Shown here one piece after another: positions 14,487 to 24,230 of a DNA stretch of 58,745 bases (positions are counted from its first letter, which is position 1; every line of letters starts with the position of its first letter). Source of the DNA: CADEFX01 sp050260355 (GTDB taxonomy: Bacteria > Pseudomonadota > Alphaproteobacteria > Rhizobiales > Hyphomicrobiaceae); the NCBI GenBank assembly GCA_050260355.1, contig JBLNBZ010000073.1, positions 1 through 58,745 of the forward strand, read 5' to 3'. The position numbers and the translations under genes are program-made. Under the pieces are notes generated by a model. It worked only from the letters and a program-made list of their open reading frames with translations, had not been told where the DNA came from and did not search any database.

Positions 14487-17400
14487 TTATTCAGCCGGCG
14501 CGGGTGGAGTCTCCGGGTGAGCTTCGTCTGCCGATGGGGATATCACCTCGCGCCGGCCGGCACCCAGCTTTTCGCCCAATGATTCGAACGCGAGGTAGAT
14601 CGCGGGCGTGATGTAGAGCGTGAGAAACTGCGACACGGCCAAACCGCCGACCACGGCCAGCCCTAACGGCTGGCGCAGCTCGGCACCGGCACCCCAGCCA
14701 ACCGCGATCGGGAGAGTGCCGAACAGGGCCGCCATCGTCGTCATCATGATCGGCCGGAAGCGCAACAGGCAGGCCTCTCGGATCGCTTCGAGGGGGGTGG
14801 AACCGTGCGCTCGCCGCTCAATGGCAAAGTCCACCATCATGATGGCGTTCTTCTTGACGATGCCGACCAGCATAATGATGCCGATCACGGCGATGATCGT
14901 CAGCTCCACATCGAACACCCAGAGCGTCAACAGCGCGCCAAGGCTAGCCGAAGGAAGGCCGGACAGAATGGTGATCGGGTGGATGAAGCTTTCGTACAGG
15001 ATGCCGAGCACGATGTAGATCGTGAGGATGGCGGCCGCAATCAGCAGCGGCTGATCCCGAAACGAGTTCTCGAAGACCTGCGCGGTGCCCGCGAACTGGC
15101 CGGTGATGGTCGGTGGTATGTTCACTTCGCGCTCGAGCTCGCGCATCGCCACGACCGCCTCACCCAGTGTGAACCCTGGTGCGAGGTTGAAGGTGATCGT
15201 GACTGCAGGAAGCTGGCTCTGGCGGGCAACAGAGACCGGACCCGGACCCAGCGCCACCGTGGCGAGAGAGTCGAGCCGGACCTGCTGGCCGTTGTTGCCG
15301 TGGATGTAGACCTTGGACAGCACACCGGGATCGAGCGTGCGCTCCTTGTCCGCCTCCAGGATGACGGCGTAGTCGTTGGCCGGCGTATAGACCGTGGCGA
15401 TCTTGCGGGTTCCGAACGCCGAGTAGAGGGTGTTGCGTAGCCCATCCATGGTGACGCCGTAGCGCGCCAGCGCGTCACGATCGACAGTGAGGCGGAGCTG
15501 GCGCGCGCCGAGCGTAAGATCGCTCGTCACGTCGGTGAAGCCCGGCGCCCGCTTGACACGCTCGATCAGGCGCTGCGCATTCTCGTAGAGCTCCGCCTGA
15601 TTGACGCTGGTCAACGTGTACTGATACAGCGCCGCGCCGCCGCGGCTGCCGATGCGCAGGTTCTGCAGCGGCACCGGGAACGCGCGGATGCCCGGGATGC
15701 CAGCCAGATTGCGCCGCAGCCGGTTTTGCACCTCGCCGATGGTCGCACGGCCGTGGCGATCCCGCCGCGCCTTGAGCTGGACGAAAATGGAGCCTCGGTT
15801 GAGAGTTGGATTGTACGACGTCTGCTGGACGTTCGAATTGACGTAGAGCACATCGGGATCGGTGCGGATGCGCTCGGATACAATGCGCTGACGGTCGAGC
15901 ATGGCCTCGAAGGCGATATCGGGCGCAGCTTCCGTGCGCACGATGATGATGCTCGTGTCCTCGGTCGGGAGGAAACCCTTCTTCACTGCTCCGAACGCAT
16001 ACACCGTCGCCACGATCGTGCCGAGGGTGACGAGCAGCATCAGCCCCGGCACGCGCAGCGAAGCGTCGAGCGTGACCCTGTAGCCGTTTGCCATCATCTG
16101 GTAGCCGCGCTCAAAGCCGCGCGACAGCAGACCGGGCTTGGCCTCGGTATGCGCGTGCTTGAGCAGCCGCGAAGCCAGCATCGGCGTAAGCGTCAAGGAA
16201 ATGAAGCCCGAAAGCAGGATGGCCATGCTGATGGTCATGGCGAACTCGAAGAAGAAGCGCCCGACGACGCCGCCCATGAAAAGGATCGGAATGAAGACCG
16301 CCACCAGCGATAGGGTGATCGACAGAACCGTGAATCCGATCTCGCGGGCGCCCTTGATGGCCGCGTCGAAGGGCTTCATGCCCTGCTCGACGTAACGCAC
16401 GATGTTCTCCAGCACGACAATGGCGTCGTCGACGACGAAGCCGAGCGCCAGGGTCAGCGCCAGCAGGCTGACATTGTCGAGCGAGAACCCGAGCATCGCC
16501 ATACCAGCAAAGGTGCCAATGATGGAGAGCGGGAGTGCCAGCGCCGGAATGAACGTGGCCCGCCAGGTCCTGAGGAAGGCAAGAATGACGAGGATGACCA
16601 GAATCGCGGTGAGTATCAGTGTGACTTGCACGTCGTGCACAGCGTCCCGGATCGAGATCGATCGATCGCTCAGCACGTTCAGCTTGATGGTCGGCGGCAG
16701 TAGCCGCTCGAATTCCGGCAGCATGGCGTTGACGGCATCGGTGACCGCCACGGTGTTGGCGTCGGGCTGGCGCTGAACGGAGACGATGATGGAGCGCGTG
16801 CTGTTGAACTCGGCGCGCGCCTCCTCGTTCTCGACGGAATCCTCAACCTTGGCGACGTCCTGCAACCGCACGGGCGCGCCGTTGCGCCAGGCGATCACGA
16901 CGGGCTTGAAGTAGGCAGCGGTCGGCTCGGCGCTCTTGGTTTCCAGGATGTAGAGCTGATCACGCGTACGAATGCTGCCGATCGGGCTGACTGAGGCGAG
17001 CGCCGACACCGCCAGCCGGATATCCTCCACCGAGATACCGCGGGCGGCCAGGGCATCGAGGTCGTACCTGATGCGCACCGCGCGTTTCTGTGCACCCTGG
17101 ATGTTCACCTGCGCCACGCCAGGCAGCATCGACAGGCGCGGGCTCATCACTTTGTCGGCAAACTCGTTCATCTCCTGCGACTTGGCTGTGTCGGAGGTCA
17201 GCGCCAGGAAGATGACGGGAGCGTCGGCTGGATTGACTTTGCGGTAGGCGGGCGGCGTGGGCAGATCCTCGGGCAAACGCCGGTTCGCCACCGAGATCGC
17301 TGATTGCGTGTCGAGGGCCGCAGCATCGATGTTGCGCGACAGATCGAACTCGAGCGTGATCTGCGTATTGCCTTCCGTGTTGAGAGAGGTAATCGCCGTG

Positions 17401-17630
17401 ACGCCGGCGATGGTAGAGAACTGCCTCTCCAGCGGCGCGGCGACGGAAACCGCCATCGTGTCGGCGCTGGCGCCAGGGTATTGAACCGTCACGGTGATGG
17501 TCGGCACCTCGATGCGGGGAATGGCCGCGATCGGAAGCTGCCGGTATCCGAAGAAACCGCCAAGTGCCAACGAGGCCATGAGCAGGATTGTCATGACCGG
17601 TCGCCGGACGCAGAGCTCGGATAGTTTCAA
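14487..17630 (-). CDS. RND-family multidrug efflux permease (HAE-1, MdtB/MdtC-like)
   Basis: A full-length 1047-residue inner-membrane proton antiporter that forms trimers and exports drugs or other amphiphiles through a periplasmic adaptor and an outer-membrane channel. The N-terminus ELCVRRPVMTILLM, the first periplasmic porter domain (GASADTMAVSVAAPLE) and the proton-relay helix (ALGFVVDDAIVVLENI with the Asp-Asp pair) are canonical; duplicated twelve-helix topology is evident, with the second half starting near LILAAILTIYIVLG-like sequence (15000-15100). It lies 14 bases downstream of its adaptor gene on the same strand. No outer-membrane TolC gene is next to it. Substrates cannot be predicted. 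Confidence 0.93.
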   Translation of the reverse strand: MKLSELCVRRPVMTILLMASLALGGFFGYRQLPIAAIPRIEVPTITVTVQYPGASADTMAVSVAAPLERQFSTIAGVTAITSLNTEGNTQITLEFDLSRNIDAAALDTQSAISVANRRLPEDLPTPPAYRKVNPADAPVIFLALTSDTAKSQEMNEFADKVMSPRLSMLPGVAQVNIQGAQKRAVRIRYDLDALAARGISVEDIRLAVSALASVSPIGSIRTRDQLYILETKSAEPTAAYFKPVVIAWRNGAPVRLQDVAKVEDSVENEEARAEFNSTRSIIVSVQRQPDANTVAVTDAVNAMLPEFERLLPPTIKLNVLSDRSISIRDAVHDVQVTLILTAILVILVILAFLRTWRATFIPALALPLSIIGTFAGMAMLGFSLDNVSLLALTLALGFVVDDAIVVLENIVRYVEQGMKPFDAAIKGAREIGFTVLSITLSLVAVFIPILFMGGVVGRFFFEFAMTISMAILLSGFISLTLTPMLASRLLKHAHTEAKPGLLSRGFERGYQMMANGYRVTLDASLRVPGLMLLVTLGTIVATVYAFGAVKKGFLPTEDTSIIIVRTEAAPDIAFEAMLDRQRIVSERIRTDPDVLYVNSNVQQTSYNPTLNRGSIFVQLKARRDRHGRATIGEVQNRLRRNLAGIPGIRAFPVPLQNLRIGSRGGAALYQYTLTSVNQAELYENAQRLIERVKRAPGFTDVTSDLTLGARQLRLTVDRDALARYGVTMDGLRNTLYSAFGTRKIATVYTPANDYAVILEADKERTLDPGVLSKVYIHGNNGQQVRLDSLATVALGPGPVSVARQSQLPAVTITFNLAPGFTLGEAVVAMRELEREVNIPPTITGQFAGTAQVFENSFRDQPLLIAAAILTIYIVLGILYESFIHPITILSGLPSASLGALLTLWVFDVELTIIAVIGIIMLVGIVKKNAIMMVDFAIERRAHGSTPLEAIREACLLRFRPIMMTTMAALFGTLPIAVGWGAGAELRQPLGLAVVGGLAVSQFLTLYITPAIYLAFESLGEKLGAGRREVISPSADEAHPETPPAPAE

Positions 17631-17644
17631 ACCGGCCTCCGGGT

Positions 17645-18874
17645 TCAGCTTCGCTCGTTCAGGCGTGCCTTGGTGGTCGCAGGCGCGCTGCGCGGCTCCT
17701 GCACGTTGACGCTCACGCCCGGGGCCAGCCTGATCTGGCCGTCCGTGACCACGCGCTCGCCGGCTCTCAATCCGTCCTGCAAGTAGGCCGTCTGTCCGAC
17801 GATCTGCTCGACCGTGACGATGCGCGGTGCGACCTTGTTATCGGCGTCGATGACCCAAACCAGCATACCTTGCTGAGCTGGCAGCACAGCACTCGCCGGC
17901 ACCGCGGTCATGTTCGGCTTCTTCTCGACGATCAGCGCAACCTCGACGGCCTGACCCGGCCAAAGCGCCTCTTCGGTGTTCTCGACAATCACCTTGGCTT
18001 GGACCGTGCCAGTACTCTTGTCGACCTGGTTGTCGATCATGCCGATGGTGCCGGTCAGCTTCCTTGATTGGGAGCCCGGAGTGACGATCTCGGCAATCGA
18101 CTTGCTGGCCAAAGCGCGCATGAGCTGACCGAGCTCCGTCTGCGGAACCGAGAAGCTCACCGCAATCGGGCGCGTTTGATTGATTGTAACCAGAGCCTGC
18201 GAATCCTGGGTGCGAACGGTCGCCCCGAGCTTGGCGCCGATGCTGCCCGTACGGCCGGTGATGGGCGCGCGGATGACGAGATAATCGAGCTGGGTCTTCT
18301 GCATCTCGAGCTGCGCGCGGCCGGCTGCGATGGCAGCCTTGAGGCCTTCGACCGTATGCCGTGCCGTTTCCGCTAAGGCCTCGCTGACGTATTTCTTGCC
18401 AACAAGCGCCTCTCGCCTCTGCAGTGTCGATTCGGCATCACGTAGGTTTGCCTCATCGCGGGCGATGTTGGCCTCTGCCAGCTGGATCTGCGCCTTCATA
18501 AGACGGTCGTCGAGGCGAAAGAGGACTTGCCCTTCCTGGACGAGATCCCCTTCCCTGAAGTTCACCTCGACGATCTGGCCGTCGACACGCGGCTTGATCG
18601 CAACTGTCGCCAGAGGCTCCACCGTCCCGGGCGCGACGAGGATCACGGGCATCTCGGCAGTGATCGCCACAGCGGCGGTAACAGGCGCGGCCAGCGATCC
18701 GGACTTGCTTTGCTTGCCCTCAGCCTTCTTGCCGCGATCGAATTGCGCCTCGGGCGCCGGTTTGGCAGCGATTGTATCTACCAGAGGCGAAACATGTTCG
18801 CGGCCAGCCCAGGCCGCTGCAGCAAGTCCCAGCGCCGCCAGCCCCAGCGCAGTCCAACCCTTGCCTTTACCCAT
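17645..18874 (-). CDS. RND efflux periplasmic adaptor (MdtA/AcrA-like)
   Basis: Membrane fusion protein that joins the RND permease to an outer-membrane channel. From ATG 18874 it has 409 residues: a hydrophobic N-terminal anchor (GLAALGLAAAAWAG), a barrel strand (VILVAPGTVEPLATVAIKP), the biotinyl-lipoyl signature VDGQIVEVNFREGDLVQEGQ, a helical hairpin (about 140-205), the returning lipoyl half (YLVIRAPITGRTGSIGAKLG) and the beta-barrel/membrane-proximal part. No lipobox cysteine suits the ATG start. A TTG at 18961 would add 29 residues but has a poor ribosome binding site. It is the first gene of the RND pair; 14 bases separate it from the permease. Confidence 0.9.
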   Translation of the reverse strand: MGKGKGWTALGLAALGLAAAAWAGREHVSPLVDTIAAKPAPEAQFDRGKKAEGKQSKSGSLAAPVTAAVAITAEMPVILVAPGTVEPLATVAIKPRVDGQIVEVNFREGDLVQEGQVLFRLDDRLMKAQIQLAEANIARDEANLRDAESTLQRREALVGKKYVSEALAETARHTVEGLKAAIAAGRAQLEMQKTQLDYLVIRAPITGRTGSIGAKLGATVRTQDSQALVTINQTRPIAVSFSVPQTELGQLMRALASKSIAEIVTPGSQSRKLTGTIGMIDNQVDKSTGTVQAKVIVENTEEALWPGQAVEVALIVEKKPNMTAVPASAVLPAQQGMLVWVIDADNKVAPRIVTVEQIVGQTAYLQDGLRAGERVVTDGQIRLAPGVSVNVQEPRSAPATTKARLNERS

Positions 18875-19088
18875 CCGACCGTACCCTGACACAGCGTCCG
18901 AGCTCGCCACTTTGGCCGCCGGCCCGCTGCAACCCGCGCACAAACTGGCGAGTCCAGGCAACGAAGCCTTGCCTCGCTCTCTTGGCGCGAACGTCCCCGG
19001 TGAGCATAATTCATCCCCCGTCAGCCTAGCATAATTTCCCTAACGTCAGCACGCGCGTTTGTCCGTCGCTCAGCCGAGGATTGGGGGG

Positions 19089-19496
19089 TCAGCCCAGCAG
19101 GTCCCGGAGCATGGGAAGAAGCGGACGATCGGCAGGAGGCATAGGGTAGTCGGTAAGCCGGCTGGTCCGTACCCACTTGATTTGCTGGCCTTCCGCGGGG
19201 CTGATCTCCCCGTCCCAGTTGCGGCACAGATACAGTGGCATCAGCAAGTGAAATGCCTCGTAGGCATGGCTTGCGAAGGTAAACGGGGACAGGCAGGTCT
19301 CGCAGACGTCGATCCCCAGCTCCTCTTTGAGCTCGCGAACGAGGGCTGCCTCGGGCGTCTCCCCCTCGTGAACCTTGCCTCCCGGAAATTCCCAGAGACC
19401 GGCCATCTCCTTGCCGGGCGGACGCTGCGCGATCAGGACGCGATTGTCACGGTCCACCAACGCCACCGCGGCTACGAGGAGAAGCCTGCGGCTCAT
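19089..19496 (-). CDS. mutT: 8-oxo-dGTP diphosphatase MutT (Nudix)
   Basis: Removes the mutagenic nucleotide 8-oxo-dGTP from the pool. A 135-residue Nudix protein with the start LLLVAAVALVDRDNRVLIAQRP and a complete Nudix box, GGKVHEGETPEAALVRELKE followed by ELGI, matching GX5EX7REUXEEXGU. The motif WEFPGGK and the C-terminal tail LTDYPMPPADRPLLPML are typical of MutT. ATG 19496 is favoured over GTG 19505 because AGG lies about eight bases before the ATG. It lies just downstream of argJ on the same strand, an order common in Hyphomicrobiales, so they probably share a transcript. Confidence 0.9.
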   Translation of the reverse strand: MSRRLLLVAAVALVDRDNRVLIAQRPPGKEMAGLWEFPGGKVHEGETPEAALVRELKEELGIDVCETCLSPFTFASHAYEAFHLLMPLYLCRNWDGEISPAEGQQIKWVRTSRLTDYPMPPADRPLLPMLRDLLG

Positions 19497-19517
19497 CGTC
19501 GGCACCTGCCAGGGGGT

Positions 19518-20768
19518 TCAGCTTCGATAGTCGGCATTGATCGAGATATAGCCGTGCGTCAGGTCGCAGGTCCAGATTCGGGCGCGGCCGGTACCGATCC
19601 CCACATCCACACGAATCGTGATCTCGGCATTCTTCATGTACGCGGCCATCGTCGGCTCATCGTATTCGGCCGCTCGCTCGCCCTCGCGCGCCACAATGCG
19701 CTCGCCGAACCAGATCGAGAGGCGATCCCGGTCGGCAGCCTCGCCGGACTTGCCGACAGCCATGACGATGCGGCCCCAATTGGGATCCTCGCCCGCGATG
19801 GCTGTCTTTACGAGGGGCGAGTTGGCAATCGCGAGGCCGATCTTGCGCGCTGCGGCGTCACTCTCCGCACCCGTCACATCGAGCGTCACAAACTTCGAGG
19901 CACCCTCGCCGTCCTTGGCAACCAGGATCGCCAGCTCCCGCATCATATCGTCGAGCTGAGCGCGGAACTCGCCAAGCGCTGGATCGGCGGCATCGACAAT
20001 TCTCTTCTGCCCGCGCCGCTCGGCCGCACCGGTCGCGAACAGGAGGCAGGTGTCGCTGGTCGACGTATCGCCGTCGACTGTCATGCAGTTGAAGCTGGTC
20101 GCCGCGCCGCGGGCGACGAGCGATTGCAGAGGCGCGCCGGCGATCGCAGCATCGGTGAACAGGAAGCACAGCATCGTCGCCATGTCCGGCGCGATCATGC
20201 CGGCACCCTTGCAGAACCCGGCTAGCGTCACCTCCGTACTGCCGATCCTCGCCTTGCGCGTAGCGATCTTCGGAAACGTATCCGTGGTCATGATGGCGCG
20301 CGCGGCCTCGCTGCCGCCGCCCGGCTCCGCCGCCTTGGCCAGTCCATCGAGCAGATGCGCGAACTTCGCGGCATCGAGCGGCTCGCCGATAACTCCGGTG
20401 GATGCGAGGTAGACCTCGTCCTTGCGGCAGCCGACCGCCTTCGCCGCAAACTCCGCGGTCATCTCCACCGCCTCGCGGCCCTTTCGGCCGGTGAACGCAT
20501 TGGCATTGCCGGAGTTGACGACCAGCGCCCGGGCTACGCCACGGCTGAGGCTGGCGCGGCACCATAGGACCGGCGCGGAGCACGTCTTGGACTGTGTCAG
20601 GACACCGGCCACGGTTGTCCCCGCGTCGAAGACCGCGACCATGAGGTCCTTGCGTCCCTTGTAGCGGATGCCGGCCTCACAGGCGGCAAAGCGCACGCCC
20701 TCTATCACCGGCATCGCCGGCGTCTCCTTGGGTGCGAACGGAGAAACCGCCGTGGTGGATTTTGCCAT
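19518..20768 (-). CDS. argJ: ArgJ, bifunctional ornithine acetyltransferase/N-acetylglutamate synthase
   Basis: Recycles the acetyl group in arginine biosynthesis: moves it from N-acetylornithine to glutamate, and in bifunctional forms also makes N-acetylglutamate from acetyl-CoA. At 416 residues it has full length. Recognisable parts are GVRFAACEAGIRYKGRKDL, VVNSGNANAFTG, the self-cleavage site KGAGMIAPDMATMLCF (cut before the Thr, which becomes the nucleophile), and SFNCMTVDGDTSTSD. The C-terminus ends LTHGYISINADYRS. It lies between the CMD-family gene and mutT, all on the minus strand. Confidence 0.95.
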   Translation of the reverse strand: MAKSTTAVSPFAPKETPAMPVIEGVRFAACEAGIRYKGRKDLMVAVFDAGTTVAGVLTQSKTCSAPVLWCRASLSRGVARALVVNSGNANAFTGRKGREAVEMTAEFAAKAVGCRKDEVYLASTGVIGEPLDAAKFAHLLDGLAKAAEPGGGSEAARAIMTTDTFPKIATRKARIGSTEVTLAGFCKGAGMIAPDMATMLCFLFTDAAIAGAPLQSLVARGAATSFNCMTVDGDTSTSDTCLLFATGAAERRGQKRIVDAADPALGEFRAQLDDMMRELAILVAKDGEGASKFVTLDVTGAESDAAARKIGLAIANSPLVKTAIAGEDPNWGRIVMAVGKSGEAADRDRLSIWFGERIVAREGERAAEYDEPTMAAYMKNAEITIRVDVGIGTGRARIWTCDLTHGYISINADYRS

Positions 20769-20806
20769 GATGCGCCTGTCCTGCCTGGAGTGTCTCGAGC
20801 AGTGCC

Positions 20807-21358
20807 CTATTCGGCTGCGACCTTGCCCTCGCCGTAGGGCTCCGCCTCGATCTGGAGAATGTCGTTGAAGCGGTTGAAGGCGCCCGTCAGCGCCGTTCGC
20901 CAGGTCAACTCGACGATCTGTGCCTCGCTGAAGTGCTGTCTCAACCGCCGGAAGATGTCATCGCGCGTGCGCGACCAGTCCTTGGTGACGGCGATGGCGT
21001 ACTCGACCACGAGCTTATCCACCTCATCGAGCTCGGGATGGTCCTTGTAGTCGAGCAGGCGCGCCACCCCCTCCTCGGACAGGCCGTGCGCCGCCAGTTT
21101 GGGCCCGTCGTGGGACACGCAATAGGCGCACTTGTTGAGCTGGGATGCCGTCACCATCAGCAGATAGAGGTGACGCTTCGAGATCACGGCTTCCTGACCG
21201 AGGTCGATCAGCAGATTCCAGATGTGCTCGAAGATCGGCCGGCGATGCGCCATGGCGCCAGCCATGTTCTCGAAGCTGCCATAGGCCTGCATCCTGGCCC
21301 ACAGCGGCCGCATCGACTCCGGCAGATCTTCAAACTTCTTGATGCTGATGCGCGCCAC
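20807..21358 (-). CDS. carboxymuconolactone decarboxylase/AhpD-family protein
   Basis: A 183-residue all-helical protein with the AhpD-type redox motif in NKCAYCVSHDGP (C-x2-C followed by His three residues on), where Cys-Cys and His relay electrons or protons in alkylhydroperoxidases. The surrounding helices (HLYLLMVTASQLNK, ELDEVDKLVVEYAIAVT, IVELTWRTALTGAFNRF) fit peroxidase-related CMD proteins. A GTG at 21358 behind GGAG gives the N-terminus MARISIKKFEDLPE; a TTG at 21391 has no ribosome binding site. Its partner or substrate is unknown. It is upstream of argJ by 38 bases and may be part of that operon by position only. Confidence 0.75.
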   Translation of the reverse strand: MARISIKKFEDLPESMRPLWARMQAYGSFENMAGAMAHRRPIFEHIWNLLIDLGQEAVISKRHLYLLMVTASQLNKCAYCVSHDGPKLAAHGLSEEGVARLLDYKDHPELDEVDKLVVEYAIAVTKDWSRTRDDIFRRLRQHFSEAQIVELTWRTALTGAFNRFNDILQIEAEPYGEGKVAAE

Positions 21359-21433
21359 GTGCTCATGCTCCGCGATTTGATGGGCCTGCAAGAAGAAGAC
21401 CGCAGGGCAAAGCTCGTCAAGCTGGAGATTGCG

Positions 21434-22672
21434 TCACTCGCCGCGAAACAGGCCGCGGCGGCCCTCGACAGCCAGCACGCTCACCAGAGCAAGGATGCCG
21501 AGCACGGCAAAGCCTGCAGACAGGGGCCGCACGCTCCCGTCGAACAGCCGGCCTACGCCCCACCCGAGCACGGCGCCGACCGCAGAGGTGAAGAAGCCGA
21601 TGAACGATGCCGCCATACCGGCAATGTGCCCCATCGGCTGCATGGAAATGGCGTTGAAGTTCGGGGCGATGAGGCCGAAACAGAAGAAGCAGACGGCCAT
21701 GAGGAGGCCGAACACGAGCAATGGCGGCCGTCCGAGGAACGCCGCGAGGGACATGAGGATGGCCGCGGCAACGAACCCGACCAAAGCGGTGTGCGACACC
21801 CTGCGCATACCCAATCGCTGCACGAGCCGGGCATTGGTGAAGGACGCCAGCGCCAGGCTGCAGGCGAGTGCGCCGAACGCGATCGGGAAAGCCGCACCAA
21901 GGTCGTAAACGTCGACGAAAACCTGCTGCGCGCTGGTGATATAGCTGACGAGCGTCCCGAACATGAAGCCGCTCGCCACGCTGTATCCGAATGTGACCCG
22001 GTTCGTGATGACAGCGAGCACCGCCCCGCCCAAGCTGCGGGGCTGCGAAAGGCCGGGCTGCGTCGTCTCCGGTAGCCTGAGCCCCGCCCAGACGAAGCAG
22101 ATGAGCCCAGCACCGAGCAGGACATAGAAAGCCCAACGCCACGAGCCGATGTGCGCCAGTGTCTGGCCAACGGCCGGCGCGAACACCGGGACCGTAATGA
22201 AGACCATCATGACCGTCGACATGACGCGGGCCATCTGGCGGCCCGCAAACAGGTCGCGCACGACGGCAATCGAAATCACGCGTGCGGCCGCCCCGCCGAA
22301 GCCTTGCATGAAACGGGCGAGCAGAAGCATGGCAAAGCTCGAGACGATCAGGCAGGCAAAGGCGCTGGCTGCAAATCCGGCGAGCCCCAGCAGGAGAGGC
22401 CACTTGCGACCGACCCGGTCGGACAACGGTCCCCAGACGAATTGGCCGACGGCCAGGCCAAGCATGTAGCTGGTGACGATCTGCTGCGCGTCATTTGGAT
22501 GAAGCACCAAGAATGCAGCGCCGATCTGCGGCAGCGAGGGTAGCATGATGTCTATGGACAGCGCCGTGAGCCCGATCATCAACGCCATCAGCGCGATGAA
22601 CTCAGCAAGGGGGATCGCAGGCCCGCTGTCTACGCCGGGCGGCTTGCTTTCGGGGCGCTCGCGGTCTTGCAT
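21434..22672 (-). CDS. MFS transporter, Bcr/CflA drug-resistance type
   Basis: A 412-residue twelve-helix major facilitator. Helix 1 (LTALSIDIMLPSLPQIG) carries the acidic-residue pattern of the Bcr/CflA group, and the loop 2-3 motif is GPLSDRVGRKWPLL. Motif C-like VFITVPVFAPAVGQ is in helix 5, as in drug/proton antiporters. Likely an exporter of a small hydrophobic drug or metabolite. ATG 22672 is preceded by GGAG; a GTG at 22729 lacks one. It stands alone between the CMD gene and a lipoprotein gene. It is the nearest MFS protein to the orphan EmrA-like adaptor but is 10 kb away and of a type that normally needs no adaptor. Confidence 0.85.
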   Translation of the reverse strand: MQDRERPESKPPGVDSGPAIPLAEFIALMALMIGLTALSIDIMLPSLPQIGAAFLVLHPNDAQQIVTSYMLGLAVGQFVWGPLSDRVGRKWPLLLGLAGFAASAFACLIVSSFAMLLLARFMQGFGGAAARVISIAVVRDLFAGRQMARVMSTVMMVFITVPVFAPAVGQTLAHIGSWRWAFYVLLGAGLICFVWAGLRLPETTQPGLSQPRSLGGAVLAVITNRVTFGYSVASGFMFGTLVSYITSAQQVFVDVYDLGAAFPIAFGALACSLALASFTNARLVQRLGMRRVSHTALVGFVAAAILMSLAAFLGRPPLLVFGLLMAVCFFCFGLIAPNFNAISMQPMGHIAGMAASFIGFFTSAVGAVLGWGVGRLFDGSVRPLSAGFAVLGILALVSVLAVEGRRGLFRGE

Positions 22673-22880
22673 CGGTGCTCCAGCCGGCGTGGAGAGTTCG
22701 GGGGTGCTTCGCGCGTGCACGCCCGACACGTGCCTGCTCGCTCCTACTCCACGCGCTCGAGGTCATTGCCCAAGCATTGTCGGCCGGCACCGCAGCCGTC
22801 GTGGACGGGCGCCGGACTTGTAATGGCTATTTCAGGCAATTGCCAACTGCGATCGCGGCCGCGCGCACGCGACGGCGGCT

Positions 22881-23270
22881 CTATTGGCGCTGCATCTCGT
22901 GCTCGGCAATGGCGCGGCGCACGAGCGCGTCCTGATCCATCGTCGCAATGAGGGTCGGGCCGGCATCAATAGGCCGCGGCGTACGCGAGGGGACAACCTC
23001 CTTCGGCTGCCAGCCTCTGCCATCATTGGGGCTCCAGAGCTGGCTCGGGGCGTCCGGCATCGACTGCATGTCGTGCTGTGGTGGAAGGCCATCGTCCCCG
23101 ACAAGGCGGCGGGGCGTCGTGACGGCCGCCGTGGCGGTTGCAGCCGCATCGGCACTACGGCTACCCGCCTGTTGCGAGGCGCACCCCCCGCAAACCAATG
23201 CGAAGCCGGCCGCGATCACGCAGCCCGCGCGACAGCCATACGACATCCTACCAGGACGCAACGACCACAT
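22881..23270 (-). CDS. putative lipoprotein, function unknown
   Basis: A 129-residue protein with a positively charged start, a hydrophobic segment (CVIAAGFALVCGGCASQQ) and cysteines that could serve as a lipobox, most likely the Cys before ASQQ, although the preceding residues (V-C-G-G) deviate from L-A-G-C. The mature part is low in secondary structure and rich in Pro, Ala and Asp (PPQHDMQSMPDAPSQLW) and ends in a short helix. ATG 23270 follows AAAGGG. I do not recognise a family. It sits between the MFS and ABC exporter genes on the same strand with gaps of over 100 bases. Confidence 0.5.
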   Translation of the reverse strand: MWSLRPGRMSYGCRAGCVIAAGFALVCGGCASQQAGSRSADAAATATAAVTTPRRLVGDDGLPPQHDMQSMPDAPSQLWSPNDGRGWQPKEVVPSRTPRPIDAGPTLIATMDQDALVRRAIAEHEMQRQ

Positions 23271-23378
23271 CGGCAACGCCCTTTACTCGCGCGACAAACT
23301 CGCCGCCCCGCAGTCTTGTTCCGTCTTGGTTAAGGGCGGCCTAACGGCATCGCAAATCGAGCCGCAGCGCTTGGCCAA

Positions 23379-24227
23379 CTACTCTCCCATCTGCACCAGG
23401 GAGCCGTTGATGCGGGCACGCTCGAGAAAATAGTGGAAGGCCGCATAGCAGAGCGCGAAATAAAATGCATTGAGCGCCAGGGCCCGCAGCATGTCATCGC
23501 CGCGGAAAACATTATCCAGCACAACCCCACGCAAGCCCTCGAAGACGTAGGTTGTCGGCAACGCCAATGCCACAGGCTGTAACCAGACCGGCAGCGTCGA
23601 GACGGGATAATAGACGCAGGAGATCGGCAACAGCACGAACACGATCAGCCAGGCGAAGCTCTCGGCGCCCAGTCCCCAGCGCAGCACGACGCCGGTCGAC
23701 AGCAGGCCTAGCGACCAACTCATGATGACCAGGTTGGCGAAAAAGGCCACGAACGCCAAGCCGAGACTTAAGATATTGAAACCGAAGAAGAAGTAGGCCA
23801 GAAGTGCGACCGGTATCATGGCCACCATCAGCTTGAGCAGGCTGACGATGGTGAGGGCGGCGACCAGCTCGGTGGGTCGCAGCGGGCTCATCATCAGATG
23901 GCCGAGGTTGCGCGACCAGATCTCCTCCAGGAATGCCACGGAGAAACCGAGCTGGCTCCTGACCAGCACGTCCCAGAGCAGCACGCCGCCGATGAAGAGG
24001 CCAGCGGCCTTGGCGGCAAAGCTCGCCGTCTGCGCCAGGTAGGCCTGCAGGAAACCCCACATCAGCATCTGCACCAGCGGCCAGTAGATGAGTTCTGCCG
24101 TGCGCGGCCAGGACGAGCGGATCACGTACCAATAGCGCAGCACCATGCCCCAGATGCGACGCCACGAGGCGCGCAAGCTCGACTGGTCCCGCAGCAGAAC
24201 GTCATTCGTCAAGGAGCGTCCTTCCAT
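23379..24227 (-). CDS. ABC-2 type transporter permease
   Basis: A 282-residue integral membrane protein with about six helices, of the ABC-2 fold used by drug and polysaccharide exporters. The cytoplasmic start (RASWRRIWGMVLRYWYVIRSS) is followed by a typical first helix (AELIYWPLVQMLMWGFL), a coupling segment (EEIWSRNLGHLMMSPLRPTE) and the family's C-terminal VYYPVSTLPVWLQPVALALP. It starts three bases after the stop of the ATPase gene, so they form one exporter. The cargo is unknown; homologues include DrrB-like and NodJ-like permeases. Confidence 0.88.
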   Translation of the reverse strand: MEGRSLTNDVLLRDQSSLRASWRRIWGMVLRYWYVIRSSWPRTAELIYWPLVQMLMWGFLQAYLAQTASFAAKAAGLFIGGVLLWDVLVRSQLGFSVAFLEEIWSRNLGHLMMSPLRPTELVAALTIVSLLKLMVAMIPVALLAYFFFGFNILSLGLAFVAFFANLVIMSWSLGLLSTGVVLRWGLGAESFAWLIVFVLLPISCVYYPVSTLPVWLQPVALALPTTYVFEGLRGVVLDNVFRGDDMLRALALNAFYFALCYAAFHYFLERARINGSLVQMGE

Positions 24228-24230
24228 ACA

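Noticed and set aside
10276..22672. EmrA adaptor and the Bcr/CflA MFS protein as one efflux system
   Set aside because: They are 10 kb apart on opposite strands, and Bcr/CflA transporters have twelve helices and normally work without an adaptor, unlike EmrB.
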